Shown piece after piece: positions 8,552-17,403 of a stretch of DNA of 64,000 nucleotides (its first letter is position 1; each line of letters begins with the position of its first letter). The notes beneath the pieces were generated by a model. That model was not told where the DNA came from. It made no database searches and saw only the letters and a list, made by a program, of their open reading frames with translations. A program made the translations under genes and the position numbers. Origin of the DNA: Mycobacterium sp. GTDB lineage: Bacteria; Actinomycetota; Actinomycetes; Mycobacteriales; Mycobacteriaceae. The stretch is taken from the NCBI GenBank assembly GCA_025963385.1, contig JAOPUT010000077.1, forward strand, positions 1 through 64,000, in the 5' to 3' direction.

Positions 8552-9148
8552 TCAGCCCGGAGGCGCCGGAAGGATCGGTGGCGCTGCTGGATCGGCGGGG
8601 GCTGCCGGTGCCGGCGCCTCGTATCCCGGCGGTGGTGGGCCGTTCAACGGGTAGTACCCGGGCGGCAGGGCTGGTCCACCACTGTTGGGAGGGGCCTGCA
8701 CGGCGGGCGTGTCGGACTCGGGGAAGTTCAGCGAACGGAATCCCGGGGGAAGCGGTGGCGGCGGACCAGCACCTGGTGGTGGCGCGGCGCCCTCCGGCAT
8801 TCCGTCGGGCGTGTCGCCGACGCCGTACGGGTCCTTGGCCTGGTGCCAGGCGTCGCGCAGGAAGCCGAGCGGACCCGAGCCGGAGCCGTACTGAGGATTG
8901 GCGATCTCGGGCACCATCGGGGCCCCGTTGGGCGGCGGCGCTGGCGCGGCCATCGCGGCGTCGCCACCCTCCACAACCTGCTGGCTGGGCGCAGGCGGCG
9001 CGTCGGGGGCTCCGGGCACGGGCGTGAACGGCACGTCCGGGTCGGCGCCGGCCTGGCCGGCCATGGCCAGCGCACCTCCGGCGATGATGGCGCCCGCGAA
9101 CAGGAGCTTCGCGGCGCTGGCGGCAGGTGCGCGCTTTCCTTCGGTCAT
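8552..9148 (-). CDS. Exported proline-rich protein
   Basis: MTEGKRAPAASAAKLLFAGAIIAGGALAMAGQAGADPDVPF: signal peptide, then Pro/Ala-rich mature region. Confidence 0.7.
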   Translation of the reverse strand: MTEGKRAPAASAAKLLFAGAIIAGGALAMAGQAGADPDVPFTPVPGAPDAPPAPSQQVVEGGDAAMAAPAPPPNGAPMVPEIANPQYGSGSGPLGFLRDAWHQAKDPYGVGDTPDGMPEGAAPPPGAGPPPPLPPGFRSLNFPESDTPAVQAPPNSGGPALPPGYYPLNGPPPPGYEAPAPAAPADPAAPPILPAPPG

Positions 9149-9258
9149 GAAACCCGATCGTCCTCTCTGCTGGCGCCCGCGGTCGACGTCATCGGGTCGA
9201 GCCGCGGCGCACGGTCATCGTCCCATACATCGACTTGGTGTGACCCGACATCACGGGC

Positions 9259-9627
9259 TCACGCCTGACGCGCTCGCCACTTCTCCAGGGCCCGGCGATC
9301 CCGCTTCGTCGGCCGACCGGCACCGCGATCGCGAAACGCCACGGGTATGGACACCGTCGGCGGAGGGGCGGGGGTGTGGTCGAGGAAGCAGGTGACGGCG
9401 TCGGCCGCGCCCACCCGCTTCTGAATCACGCGCACCACTTCGACGATCCGTGTCGTGTCCCCCAGCCGGGCGCGCACCTCGTCACCCGGCGCCACCGTCG
9501 TCGACGGCTTGGCGGGTCGATCGTTGATGCGCACGTGCCCACCCCGGCATGCGGCGGCTGCGTCGGGCCTGGTCTTCGTCAGCCGAACCGCCCACAGCCA
9601 CCGATCCACCCGGGTCGACTCCATGCC
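9259..9627 (-). CDS. RNA-binding S4 domain protein (Hsp15-like)
   Basis: MESTRVDRWLWAVRLTKTRPDAAAACRGGHVRINDRPAKPSTTVAPGDEVRARLGDTTRIVEVV. Confidence 0.88.
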   Translation of the reverse strand, partial: GMESTRVDRWLWAVRLTKTRPDAAAACRGGHVRINDRPAKPSTTVAPGDEVRARLGDTTRIVEVVRVIQKRVGAADAVTCFLDHTPAPPPTVSIPVAFRDRGAGRPTKRDRRALEKWRARQA

Positions 9628-9632
9628 CTCCA

Positions 9633-10367
9633 TCATGAACCGCCGCGCATGACGAGCCAGTCACGCTGTCGCCGGATGAAGTCCGCGTCCACCACGGCCC
9701 CGTGACCGGGTACGTAGACGGCGTCGGGTCCGCCGAGTTCCAGCACCCTGTCGAGGGAACCCGGCCACGCGGCGACGTCGGAGCCATCGTCGATCGCGGG
9801 ATCGGCCGACTCCTCGACCAGATCGCCGCAGAACACCACGGTGCGCTGCCATGGTTCTCCGGGCGGGACGACGACGATCAGGTCGTGATCGGTGTGCCCC
9901 CGTCCCGGATGGCGGACGTGGACGAACCGGTCCCCCAGATCGAGATCGGCGTCCCCGATCGCATGGTCCGGGGCCCGCACGGCGGCGATCGTCCGGTCCA
10001 GCTCGTCTGGGTCGGCGCCGTAGCCGATGGCGTGAGCGCGGACCTCGTCGAGCCCGGAGGTCAAGGCCGCGACGACGGCTGGCGGGCCGTAGAGCTCGGC
10101 GTCGCCGAAGCCCGCGGATCCGAGGACGTGGTCGAAGTGATGGTGGGTCATCACCAGGTGCGTCACGACCCCTCCGGTGAGGGCAGCGACGTCATCGGCG
10201 ATCGATGACGCCTCGAGAAGTGTTGTCCCGCAGTCGATCAGAAGATCATCCCGGCTGCCGTGAATCAGGCCCACTGTGACGTCGAGGAACGGCAGGCGGC
10301 ATCGGTACACACCGTCGGACAACCCCTCCCACGAGTAGTTCATCCACTGAACGTAGTCGGTGGCCAC
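9633..10367 (-). CDS. MBL-fold metallo-hydrolase
   Basis: VTHLVMTHHHFDHVLGSAGF; GRGHTDHDLIVVVP; VYVPGHGAVVD. Confidence 0.85.
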   Translation of the reverse strand: MATDYVQWMNYSWEGLSDGVYRCRLPFLDVTVGLIHGSRDDLLIDCGTTLLEASSIADDVAALTGGVVTHLVMTHHHFDHVLGSAGFGDAELYGPPAVVAALTSGLDEVRAHAIGYGADPDELDRTIAAVRAPDHAIGDADLDLGDRFVHVRHPGRGHTDHDLIVVVPPGEPWQRTVVFCGDLVEESADPAIDDGSDVAAWPGSLDRVLELGGPDAVYVPGHGAVVDADFIRRQRDWLVMRGGS

Positions 10368-10438
10368 CAGGAGCGCAGTGAGCGGCGGCAGGCCCTGATA
10401 GCGTGGCGTACACCGTTCGCGAATACTGGGAGGTCCCC

Positions 10439-11371
10439 ATGGAGCGCGATCACGAGTTCCCCGTCGTCATGCCGGGCGACGGCATATGGTCAGTCAAATT
10501 GCTTGAGGGCGTTGAGATTCGGCAGTCAGACGACACTGTGACCGGCCGCTGGCCGGCCTTCGGGTTGGAAGCGGCGGGCGACGGTGAAGACGAGGTCTAT
10601 CAGACGCTGCTCGGCAGCCTCGTGAAGCAGATCGGCGGTCCAGGCTCACCGGAGCACGAGCCCTTTGAGGCGTATGTGCGTGAGCACGGAACGCGGCTGT
10701 CGGACGAGGAGGTCGCGTCGCGCGAATTGGCGCGGTTGCGCGACATGGCGATCCGCTGGCACGTCACCGATGACGAGCAGTACATGATTCGACTGTGGCA
10801 GGACGCCGAAGTCCACGACGACCACGGCACGGTTACCGTGCGGGCGTTCGGGCTCGAAGGCAGCGGCGATGGGATCAGCCGGGCCATCCGCCCGCTGATC
10901 TCCGCGATCGACGAGGCGTGCGGTGAACACGACGCACCGGGACCGCGCTTCGAGGAGATCACCGGCTGGGTACGAGCGCACGGCGACCGGGTGTCCACCG
11001 ACGTCCTTGCCAAGGAGGCGACGGACAAGCAGGCGTACCTCCTCGCGCGCGACAAGCTGACCGCGATCACCCCGGATGACATCACAGCCGAAAGTTCTAC
11101 GGGAGTGCCTCTGCTGGTGGACTTCTGGGCGGATTGGTGCCAGCCGTGCCGCATGGTGACGCCGGTGCTCGCCGATTTGGCTGATCAGTGGGCCGGACGG
11201 ATCGTCATCCGCAAGGTCGACGTAGACCAGTTCGAGGGCGTCTGGGAACGGTTCGGCTTCCGCGGCATCCCGGCAATGCTGGTGTTCAAGGACGGCAGGG
11301 AGATTCATCGCGTGATGGGCTTCGGCGGCAAGGCGCAGTTGATCGCCGAACTCGAACCACACCTCGCATGA
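10439..11371 (+). CDS. Thioredoxin-domain protein with N-terminal duplicated domain of unknown function
   Basis: C-terminal LLVDFWADWCQPCRMVTPVLADLADQW...FRGIPAMLVFKDG; N-terminal ~200 aa consists of two similar ~100-aa units. SD-like ggaggt precedes ATG 10439. Confidence 0.85.
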   Translation: MERDHEFPVVMPGDGIWSVKLLEGVEIRQSDDTVTGRWPAFGLEAAGDGEDEVYQTLLGSLVKQIGGPGSPEHEPFEAYVREHGTRLSDEEVASRELARLRDMAIRWHVTDDEQYMIRLWQDAEVHDDHGTVTVRAFGLEGSGDGISRAIRPLISAIDEACGEHDAPGPRFEEITGWVRAHGDRVSTDVLAKEATDKQAYLLARDKLTAITPDDITAESSTGVPLLVDFWADWCQPCRMVTPVLADLADQWAGRIVIRKVDVDQFEGVWERFGFRGIPAMLVFKDGREIHRVMGFGGKAQLIAELEPHLA

Positions 11372-11389
11372 CGCCGTCGGCGACTCAGG

Positions 11390-11665
11390 GGTCGGCGTGT
11401 TCCGACCGGCCCGTGAAGCAGGCGCGGTACCGACTGGGAGTGGTGCGCAGCGCGCGGACGAAGTGGTGTCGGTAGGTCACCGGAGACTCGAGCCCGACTC
11501 GCGTGGCGATCTGCTCGATCGACAGCGAGGACGACTCCAGTAACGCCAGGCTTGCCGCAATGCGTTGGGGCGATGAGCCATTTGATCGGGGTGGTGCCGG
11601 TCGCCGCCGTGAAACGTCGGAGGTAGCTGCGACGTGAGAGTGACGACATGGTCGCCACGCGCGCA
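11390..11665 (-). pseudogene. AraC/GlxA-type regulator, C-terminal HTH remnant with +1 frameshift
   Basis: Frame A MSSLSRRSYLRRFTAATGTTPIKWLIA joins frame B QRIAASLALLESSSLSIEQIATRVGLESPVTYRHHFVRALRTTPSRYRACF if one base in the GGGG run at 11567-11570 is removed; no upstream sensor domain. Confidence 0.7.
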
Positions 11666-11708
11666 CTCGACCCTTGCCCTCGAAATCGCGACGCGGCAGG
11701 CTTTATCG

Positions 11709-12497
11709 ATGACGAGGTTCCTGCACGGTAACCCCCGGTTACTCGTAGTGGCCGCGCCGGTTGCGATCGCAATGGTCCTGCTCAAGTGGGCCTACGACGA
11801 GAGTGCTCTCAAACATCTCGATTTCAGCCCGTTGCTCACCGGCGTGATCGCGGCCGAGGTCTTCATCGTGGGCTTCTTGTTGGCAGGCACCGCAGCCGAC
11901 TTCAAGGAGGCCGAGCGGCTGCCCGGGGAGGTCGCGGCGAGCCTGGAGACGATCGCCGACGAGTGCCTGATCGTCCACTCGGAACTCGAGCTGCCGGAGG
12001 CTCGACAGTGCCTCCTTCAGGTGGCAACCGTCGGCGAGGCAGTCCGGACGTGGCTGCTACACGACGACGGACTGGACGACGTCCTCGCCGAGCTGCGGCG
12101 GCTCAACCCCTTCTTCGCCGCGTTCACGCCAAAGATCCAGGCGGGTTTCACCAGCCGATTGAAGTCCGAGCAGGCGACCGCCCGCAAACTGATCATCCGC
12201 ATGGACACGATCCGGCGCACCTCCTATGTGGCGGCGGGCTATCTGATCGTTGAGGTCACCGCTCTGATGATCGTGATCCTGTTGCTGGTCATCAACATCG
12301 GGCCACTAGCGCCTACCCTTCTCGTCGTCGGCGTGATCACCTACCTGCTGGCGTACATGCTGATGCTGATCCGAGACATCGACAACCCCTTCGAGTATCG
12401 CGGAGGGTACCCCGGGGCTGCCGACGTCGACCTCGTCGTGCTCGAAGCTTGCGTGGTCCGGCTGCGGTCGTTGGCTGCATCGATCGCCTCCGACTGA
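11709..12497 (+). CDS. Integral membrane protein (bestrophin/DUF4239-like)
   Basis: Two N-terminal and two C-terminal hydrophobic helices around a soluble region; IRDIDNPFEYRGG near the C-terminus. Confidence 0.6.
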   Translation: MTRFLHGNPRLLVVAAPVAIAMVLLKWAYDESALKHLDFSPLLTGVIAAEVFIVGFLLAGTAADFKEAERLPGEVAASLETIADECLIVHSELELPEARQCLLQVATVGEAVRTWLLHDDGLDDVLAELRRLNPFFAAFTPKIQAGFTSRLKSEQATARKLIIRMDTIRRTSYVAAGYLIVEVTALMIVILLLVINIGPLAPTLLVVGVITYLLAYMLMLIRDIDNPFEYRGGYPGAADVDLVVLEACVVRLRSLAASIASD

Positions 12498-12671
12498 GCG
12501 ATACCGCTTCGGCGAATCTGTGGATCGTGCAAGGAAACCGGACGATGCGCCGTAGAGCGCTTCTCCGCGTGGGACTTCCGTCACACGATGGTCGGCAGCT
12601 ACAAGCGACGAAGGGGTCGAACGATGGCGATCTGATCGAGTGGTACGACTGGTACGCCTACGATCTGAACG

Positions 12672-13721
12672 TCACAACCGGGCGAAGCAGGCGTTGGCGT
12701 CGCTCTGAGGAATCGACGCGTTCTCCGTCGAGAACTTTCCGACGACGCCAGTGGAGGTCACCTCGACGCTGTCGGCGTGGATGCCGAGGGGGTACTGCGC
12801 GTTGAGCTTCGCGGTCAGCCCGTCGAGCGCGGTCTGCACGGTGTCCTTCGCCAGCGGGCCGGTGACGTCGACGACCTGTAGCGCGAGGTCCCCCTTGGTC
12901 ACGACCGGCTTCGCGGTGACGTTGATGCTGCCGGCCTCCAGTTTCAGCGTGCCCGCTGCCGCGTCGGTCGTCACCCCCGTGACGAGATTGCCCACGCCGG
13001 GGAGGTTCGCGGCGACGGTGTCCTTGATGCCTGCCGCAGTCCACGTCAACGTGGCGTCGAGGGATCCAATGGTTCCCTTCGAGTCGGACGTGCCCTGTAG
13101 TCGGACGTCCGAGACGGACACGTCGGCCTGCATTCCCTCGGCGTCCTGCACCTGGTTGCCGTCGGTGGACACCGAGATGTTCGTGTAGTGGCCGGTGACG
13201 TGCTGCCACAGGAACGGCGGATTGACGCCGATGGACACCGTCGCACCGTCCTTGACGACGCATTCGGCGACCTCGACCAGGATGCCGTCGACCCGGTGCC
13301 GCGCGTACAACTCGGCTCCCGCGAGCCCACCGACGATGAGCGCCACGACGATGACGGCGACGAGGGCCAGCGACAGCGGGTCACGCCACCACGCGCGGCG
13401 ACGCTCCTTCGGTGGCTTCTCCCCTGGCGAGGGTTGCGCGTCCGGACCACTGCGCGGCGGCGGACCGACCAGCGGCGGACCGATCTGTGGCGGTGGTCCG
13501 GGAGGTCGGGGCGGCAGCTGGATCCGCTCGGTGGGCACCGCGTCACCCGGCGGCCGAAACCGCTCGGTGGGCACCGAGTCGCTCGGGCGCCGCCGCGCGC
13601 GGAACTGCTGGGTCGGCGGTTCCGGCCGCGGTGGCAGCGGAATCCGTCGTGTCGGGGCGTCGGGGCGGATCGGTTCGCCGCGCTCGGGCGGTCGTTGCGG
13701 ACCCTGCGGCGGTGTCGTCAC
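12672..13721 (-). CDS. DUF2993 (LmeA-like) membrane-anchored lipid-binding protein
   Basis: Pro/Arg-rich cytoplasmic N-terminus, one TM (SLALVAVIVVALIVGGLAGAELYARHRV), DUF2993-like extracellular part. Confidence 0.8.
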   Translation of the reverse strand: MTTPPQGPQRPPERGEPIRPDAPTRRIPLPPRPEPPTQQFRARRRPSDSVPTERFRPPGDAVPTERIQLPPRPPGPPPQIGPPLVGPPPRSGPDAQPSPGEKPPKERRRAWWRDPLSLALVAVIVVALIVGGLAGAELYARHRVDGILVEVAECVVKDGATVSIGVNPPFLWQHVTGHYTNISVSTDGNQVQDAEGMQADVSVSDVRLQGTSDSKGTIGSLDATLTWTAAGIKDTVAANLPGVGNLVTGVTTDAAAGTLKLEAGSINVTAKPVVTKGDLALQVVDVTGPLAKDTVQTALDGLTAKLNAQYPLGIHADSVEVTSTGVVGKFSTENASIPQSDANACFARL

Positions 13722-13762
13722 GTCACCGATTGTGCCTCAACGGTGCACCGCGATGGCTCAGG

Positions 13763-14932
13763 TCAGTCCGGCGACTCGAGGGAGATCACGCTGATGTCCG
13801 GGGGTGCGCCGATTCGCACCGGTGGGCCCCAGAATCCCGCTCCCCGTGACACGTACAGCTGCGTCTGGTCGACTGCGGACAATCCGGCGAGCGACGGCTG
13901 TACCGCGCGGACCACGTAGTGGAAGGGCCACATCTGGCCGCCGTGCGTGTGCCCGGACAGCTGGAGGTCCACGCCGCGCGCGGCGGCCTCGGTCACCTGC
14001 ACCGGTTGGTGGGCAAGCAGCACCGTTGGCCGGGACGGGTCCCGCCCTGCCAGCGCACGATCGAAATCCGGTGGATCCGATCTCGAGGCACCCGCGACGT
14101 CGTTGACTCCAGCGAGGTCGAACGCAGCGCCGTCCCGGCGAATCACGGTGTTCTCGTTGCGTAGCGGCTGCACGCCGAGCCGGTCGAGCTCGCGTAGCCA
14201 GGACGGCGTGTCGTCGACGAAGTACTCGTGGTTACCGGTGACGAAGAACGAGCCCTCTCGAGAGTGCAAGTCCTGCAACGGTTCCGCGGCGGATCCGAGT
14301 TCGGTGACCGTTCCGTCGACCAGGTCGCCCACGATCGCCACGAGGTCCGGGTCGGTCTCGTTGATCATCCGGACGATCCGCTCGGTATGTGCACGGCCCG
14401 CGAGCGGACCGAGGTGGATGTCCGACACCACGGCGATCCGAAAACCGTTCAGCCGCGGATCGAGTCGACGCAGGCGGACCGGGACGTGCAGCACGTTCGG
14501 TGCGCCGAGCGCGTTGGCAGTGCCGACCCCGACCAGGCTCACCGACGCGACTCCTGCCGCCGCCGCACCCACACGGGCCAGGAATACGCGGCGGTCGACG
14601 ACCTGCGGCGCCACGGGTTCGGCCTCCGGGACCGGTGCGTGCCTCGTCCAGCGCCCCAGTGCCAGTCGGATCGGTTCCAGTACGAGCAGCGTCAGGAACA
14701 GGTACACGACCACGGCGAACCAGAGGTAGCCCGGCCAGGCGAACCACGCCGACGCGGCCACCCCGATGATCCTCGGGAGGGCCAACGCCGCGACCAGCAG
14801 TGCCGCGAGCACGGTCAGCGCGCAGGAGAGGACCACGCGGGTACGACCGGGTCGGGTGGTGTCCTTGACCAACCTCTTCCAGAGGTAGAGATGCATCAGT
14901 CCGAGGACCACGCTCAGGATGACGATGAACAT
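13763..14932 (-). CDS. Membrane metallophosphoesterase
   Basis: Four TM helices, then RIAVVSDIHLGPLAG...GDLVDG...VTGNHEYF...SGHTHGGQMWP. Confidence 0.92.
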   Translation of the reverse strand: MFIVILSVVLGLMHLYLWKRLVKDTTRPGRTRVVLSCALTVLAALLVAALALPRIIGVAASAWFAWPGYLWFAVVVYLFLTLLVLEPIRLALGRWTRHAPVPEAEPVAPQVVDRRVFLARVGAAAAGVASVSLVGVGTANALGAPNVLHVPVRLRRLDPRLNGFRIAVVSDIHLGPLAGRAHTERIVRMINETDPDLVAIVGDLVDGTVTELGSAAEPLQDLHSREGSFFVTGNHEYFVDDTPSWLRELDRLGVQPLRNENTVIRRDGAAFDLAGVNDVAGASRSDPPDFDRALAGRDPSRPTVLLAHQPVQVTEAAARGVDLQLSGHTHGGQMWPFHYVVRAVQPSLAGLSAVDQTQLYVSRGAGFWGPPVRIGAPPDISVISLESPD

Positions 14933-14957
14933 CGTTGCCGCCGTGTAGGCACGTCGT

Positions 14958-15722
14958 TCAGCGGACCCGGACGCTCAGGCACGTGACGCAGCCCTCGAGC
15001 TTCTCGTACTCCGAGACGTCCACGGGCTCCACACGATACCCGCGGTCGGTCAGCAACTCCGCCGTCTGGGGTGCGGCGGAGCTCATCAGCAGGAGGTCGT
15101 CGTCGAGGATGACCACGTGCGCGCCCGGCCCCTCGGGTACGGCGAGGAAAGAGGGGAAGAGGCCGGGGTCGTTCACGACGGGCTCGTAGCCGATCACGGT
15201 GCCGTCGGGCAGCGCCGTGATCGCGCTCTTCAGGTGCAGCGCCTTGGTCTGTGGCACCGTGGTGACGGTGTAGCCGCGAGGAGCGAGGATCCGGGCGAGC
15301 TGCGCGATCGCCGACGCGTTGGTGGTGCCGCTGAGGCCCACGTACACCTGAAACCCGATCTTGAGCACGTCACCGCCATCCAACGTTCCCTCGGTGATCG
15401 CCGTCGCCTCCAAGCCCAACTCATCGATCTTCTGTTGCACCGCAACGATTTCCGGATTGCGAGCGGGCTGCCGCGGGTTGGTGATCACCGCAAGGTCGCC
15501 GAACATCACCACGGTGTCCTCGACGAACACGCAGTCCGGCATCGCATCGTCACCGTCGATCGCCACGGTGGGCCAGCCGCTGCGGTGCAGCGCATCGACG
15601 TAGCCGTCCCACTGCCGCTTGGCCAGTTCGACGTCCAATGGCCGACGCTCGATGAATGTCACGATTCCGTCGGCCAAGGTCTGTGCAGGCCGACGGACCA
15701 GCGCGTAGGGACGGTCGGGCAT
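14958..15722 (-). CDS. ddaH: Dimethylargininase (N(G),N(G)-dimethylarginine dimethylaminohydrolase)
   Basis: MPDRPYALVRRPAQTLADGIVTF...DCVFVEDTVVMFG...LDGGDVLKIG...KLEGCVTCLSVRVR. Confidence 0.88.
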   Translation of the reverse strand: MPDRPYALVRRPAQTLADGIVTFIERRPLDVELAKRQWDGYVDALHRSGWPTVAIDGDDAMPDCVFVEDTVVMFGDLAVITNPRQPARNPEIVAVQQKIDELGLEATAITEGTLDGGDVLKIGFQVYVGLSGTTNASAIAQLARILAPRGYTVTTVPQTKALHLKSAITALPDGTVIGYEPVVNDPGLFPSFLAVPEGPGAHVVILDDDLLLMSSAAPQTAELLTDRGYRVEPVDVSEYEKLEGCVTCLSVRVR

Positions 15723-15753
15723 CCCGCCATCGTTCACACCCGGCAACTGCGCG

Positions 15754-16188
15754 TCAACCACCGAGGTGGGCGGCGAGTTGGTCGGCGGTGACGGTCCAGC
15801 CGTGCAGGTGATCCTCGTATCCCTCCGGCGGCAGCAACGAGTGCTCGATGGACATCAGCGTCTGGTCGTCACCGACCGGCTCGAACGCGACGGTGACGAC
15901 GCTGACCGTCGTGGGGTCCTGCCAGCCGGAGTGGCTCCACGTGAAGCGCAGCAGGTGCGGGCGGTCGATCGCCAGGAAGTGCCCGACGATCAGGACCAGC
16001 CGACCGGAATCGTCGACGTCGAACCGCACCGCACCACCGACGCGTGGCTCGACGTCGATGGCGACGCACCGGGCAGGCCGCGGACACATCCAGTCCGCCA
16101 ACGACTCCGGGTCCAGCCACTCGTCGAACACCACGTCGGGAGCGGCAGGCATGAGGCGCTGGACGCGGGCGGTCGCGGCATCGGTCAT
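15754..16188 (-). CDS. SRPBCC / AHSA1-family protein
   Basis: MTDAATARVQRLMPAAPDVVFDEWLDPESLADWMCP...YEDHLHGWTVTADQLAAHL. Confidence 0.85.
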   Translation of the reverse strand: MTDAATARVQRLMPAAPDVVFDEWLDPESLADWMCPRPARCVAIDVEPRVGGAVRFDVDDSGRLVLIVGHFLAIDRPHLLRFTWSHSGWQDPTTVSVVTVAFEPVGDDQTLMSIEHSLLPPEGYEDHLHGWTVTADQLAAHLGG

Positions 16189-16517
16189 CGGTTGGCGCGC
16201 TTTCGTCGCAGTCGCGCCGACAGGGCGTCCGCACGCGTCGACCAGAAGTCCGTCTGCTCGCCGAGCCACTGCTGAGCAGGCGTCAGCCCTTCCGGCTGGA
16301 GCGAGAACCAGTGCTCCCTGCCGCGTACCTCGCGTCGCACCAGTCCGGCCGCCTCGAGGACACCGATGTGACGAGACACGCCCGCGAAGGTCATCGGCAG
16401 CGGGGCGGCCAGGTCGGTCAGCCGGGCGTCACCGTGACGCAGCGCCTCCAACAGCGAGCGACGCGTCGGATCGGCGAGTGCGGAGTACGCCCGATCGAGC
16501 ACTTGATCTTCAACCAC
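16185..16517 (-). CDS. ArsR-family transcriptional regulator
   Basis: VVEDQVLDRAYSALADPTRRSLLEALRHGDARLTDLAAPLPMTFAGVSRHIGVLEAAGLVRREVRGREHWFSL; GTG start; overlaps the AHSA1 gene. Confidence 0.9.
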   Translation of the reverse strand: MVEDQVLDRAYSALADPTRRSLLEALRHGDARLTDLAAPLPMTFAGVSRHIGVLEAAGLVRREVRGREHWFSLQPEGLTPAQQWLGEQTDFWSTRADALSARLRRKRANR

Positions 16518-16526
16518 TCTGTTGAC
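16509..16526. promoter_or_regulatory. Putative ArsR operator 1: TTCAAC-N6-GTTGAC
   Basis: Inverted repeat at the ArsR start codon, same architecture as site 2. Confidence 0.5.
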
Positions 16527-16565
16527 TATACCCGGGAAGTCATGGTGTGCTGGCCTTGCCAAACA

Positions 16566-16583
16566 TTCAACCAATAAGTTGAA
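16566..16583. promoter_or_regulatory. Putative ArsR operator 2: TTCAAC-N6-GTTGAA (perfect arms)
   Basis: Inverted repeat in the divergent ArsR/DUF899 intergenic region. Confidence 0.6.
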
Positions 16584-16638
16584 CGATATTGACGAATGAC
16601 CGGAAAGCCATTGTCGCACAGGTCGAAAGGAGACCGTC

Positions 16639-17391
16639 GTGAACGCACCCCGCATCGTGTCCGCGCAGGAGTGGGCCGCCGCCTACCAGGAGATGCTCGT
16701 GAAGGAGAAGGAGTTCACCCGTACCCGCGACGCATTGGCGGCGGACCGCAGGCGGATGCCGTGGACGGCGGTCGACGACGGCTACGTCTTCGAGGGACCC
16801 AACGGTCCGGCGAGCCTGCACGACCTGTTCGAAGGCCGTCGCCAACTGCTCGTCTACCGCGCCTTCCTGGATCCCGGCGTGCACGGCTGGCCCGACCACG
16901 GTTGTGTCGGCTGCTCGCTGATGGCCGATCACGTCGGCAACCTGGCCCATCTGAACGCTCGCGACACCACTTTCGTCTATGCCTCCAGGGGGTCGCAGGC
17001 GCACATCGCGCGGATCAAGGCCCGGATGGGCTGGGACATCCCGTGGTACACCATGATTCCCGATGCCGGCCGCACCTTCGACGTCGACTTCGGTGTCGAT
17101 GAATGGCATGGCACCAATGCGTTCATCAGGGACGACGACGGCCGAGTGTTCCGGACCTACTTCATCAACAACCGCGGCGACGAGGTGTTCGTGAATACGT
17201 GGAACCTTCTGGACATGACGGCACTCGGGCGCCAGGAGGAGTGGGAGGACTCCCCCGCCGGTTACCCACAGACGGCGCCCTACGAATGGTGGTGCTGGCA
17301 CGACGAATACGGCAGGCGTGAGCCGTCGCGCTGGTTCGGTGAACCCGACCCCAGCGATCCCAACGACCAACGACCGGCGCGGAAGTCCTGA
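16639..17391 (+). CDS. DUF899 family (thioredoxin-like) protein
   Basis: KEKEFTRTRDALAADRRRMPW...FEGPNGPASLHDLFEGRRQLLVYR...RMGWDIPWYTM. Confidence 0.88.
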   Translation: MNAPRIVSAQEWAAAYQEMLVKEKEFTRTRDALAADRRRMPWTAVDDGYVFEGPNGPASLHDLFEGRRQLLVYRAFLDPGVHGWPDHGCVGCSLMADHVGNLAHLNARDTTFVYASRGSQAHIARIKARMGWDIPWYTMIPDAGRTFDVDFGVDEWHGTNAFIRDDDGRVFRTYFINNRGDEVFVNTWNLLDMTALGRQEEWEDSPAGYPQTAPYEWWCWHDEYGRREPSRWFGEPDPSDPNDQRPARKS

Positions 17392-17403
17392 GAGGAGAAC
17401 ACC

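Noticed and set aside
8243-9268. 341-aa plus-strand ORF overlapping YdeI-like gene and exported Pro-rich gene
   Set aside because: Arg/Gly-rich frame-shifted translation; the minus-strand ORF 8552..9148 has a clear signal peptide.
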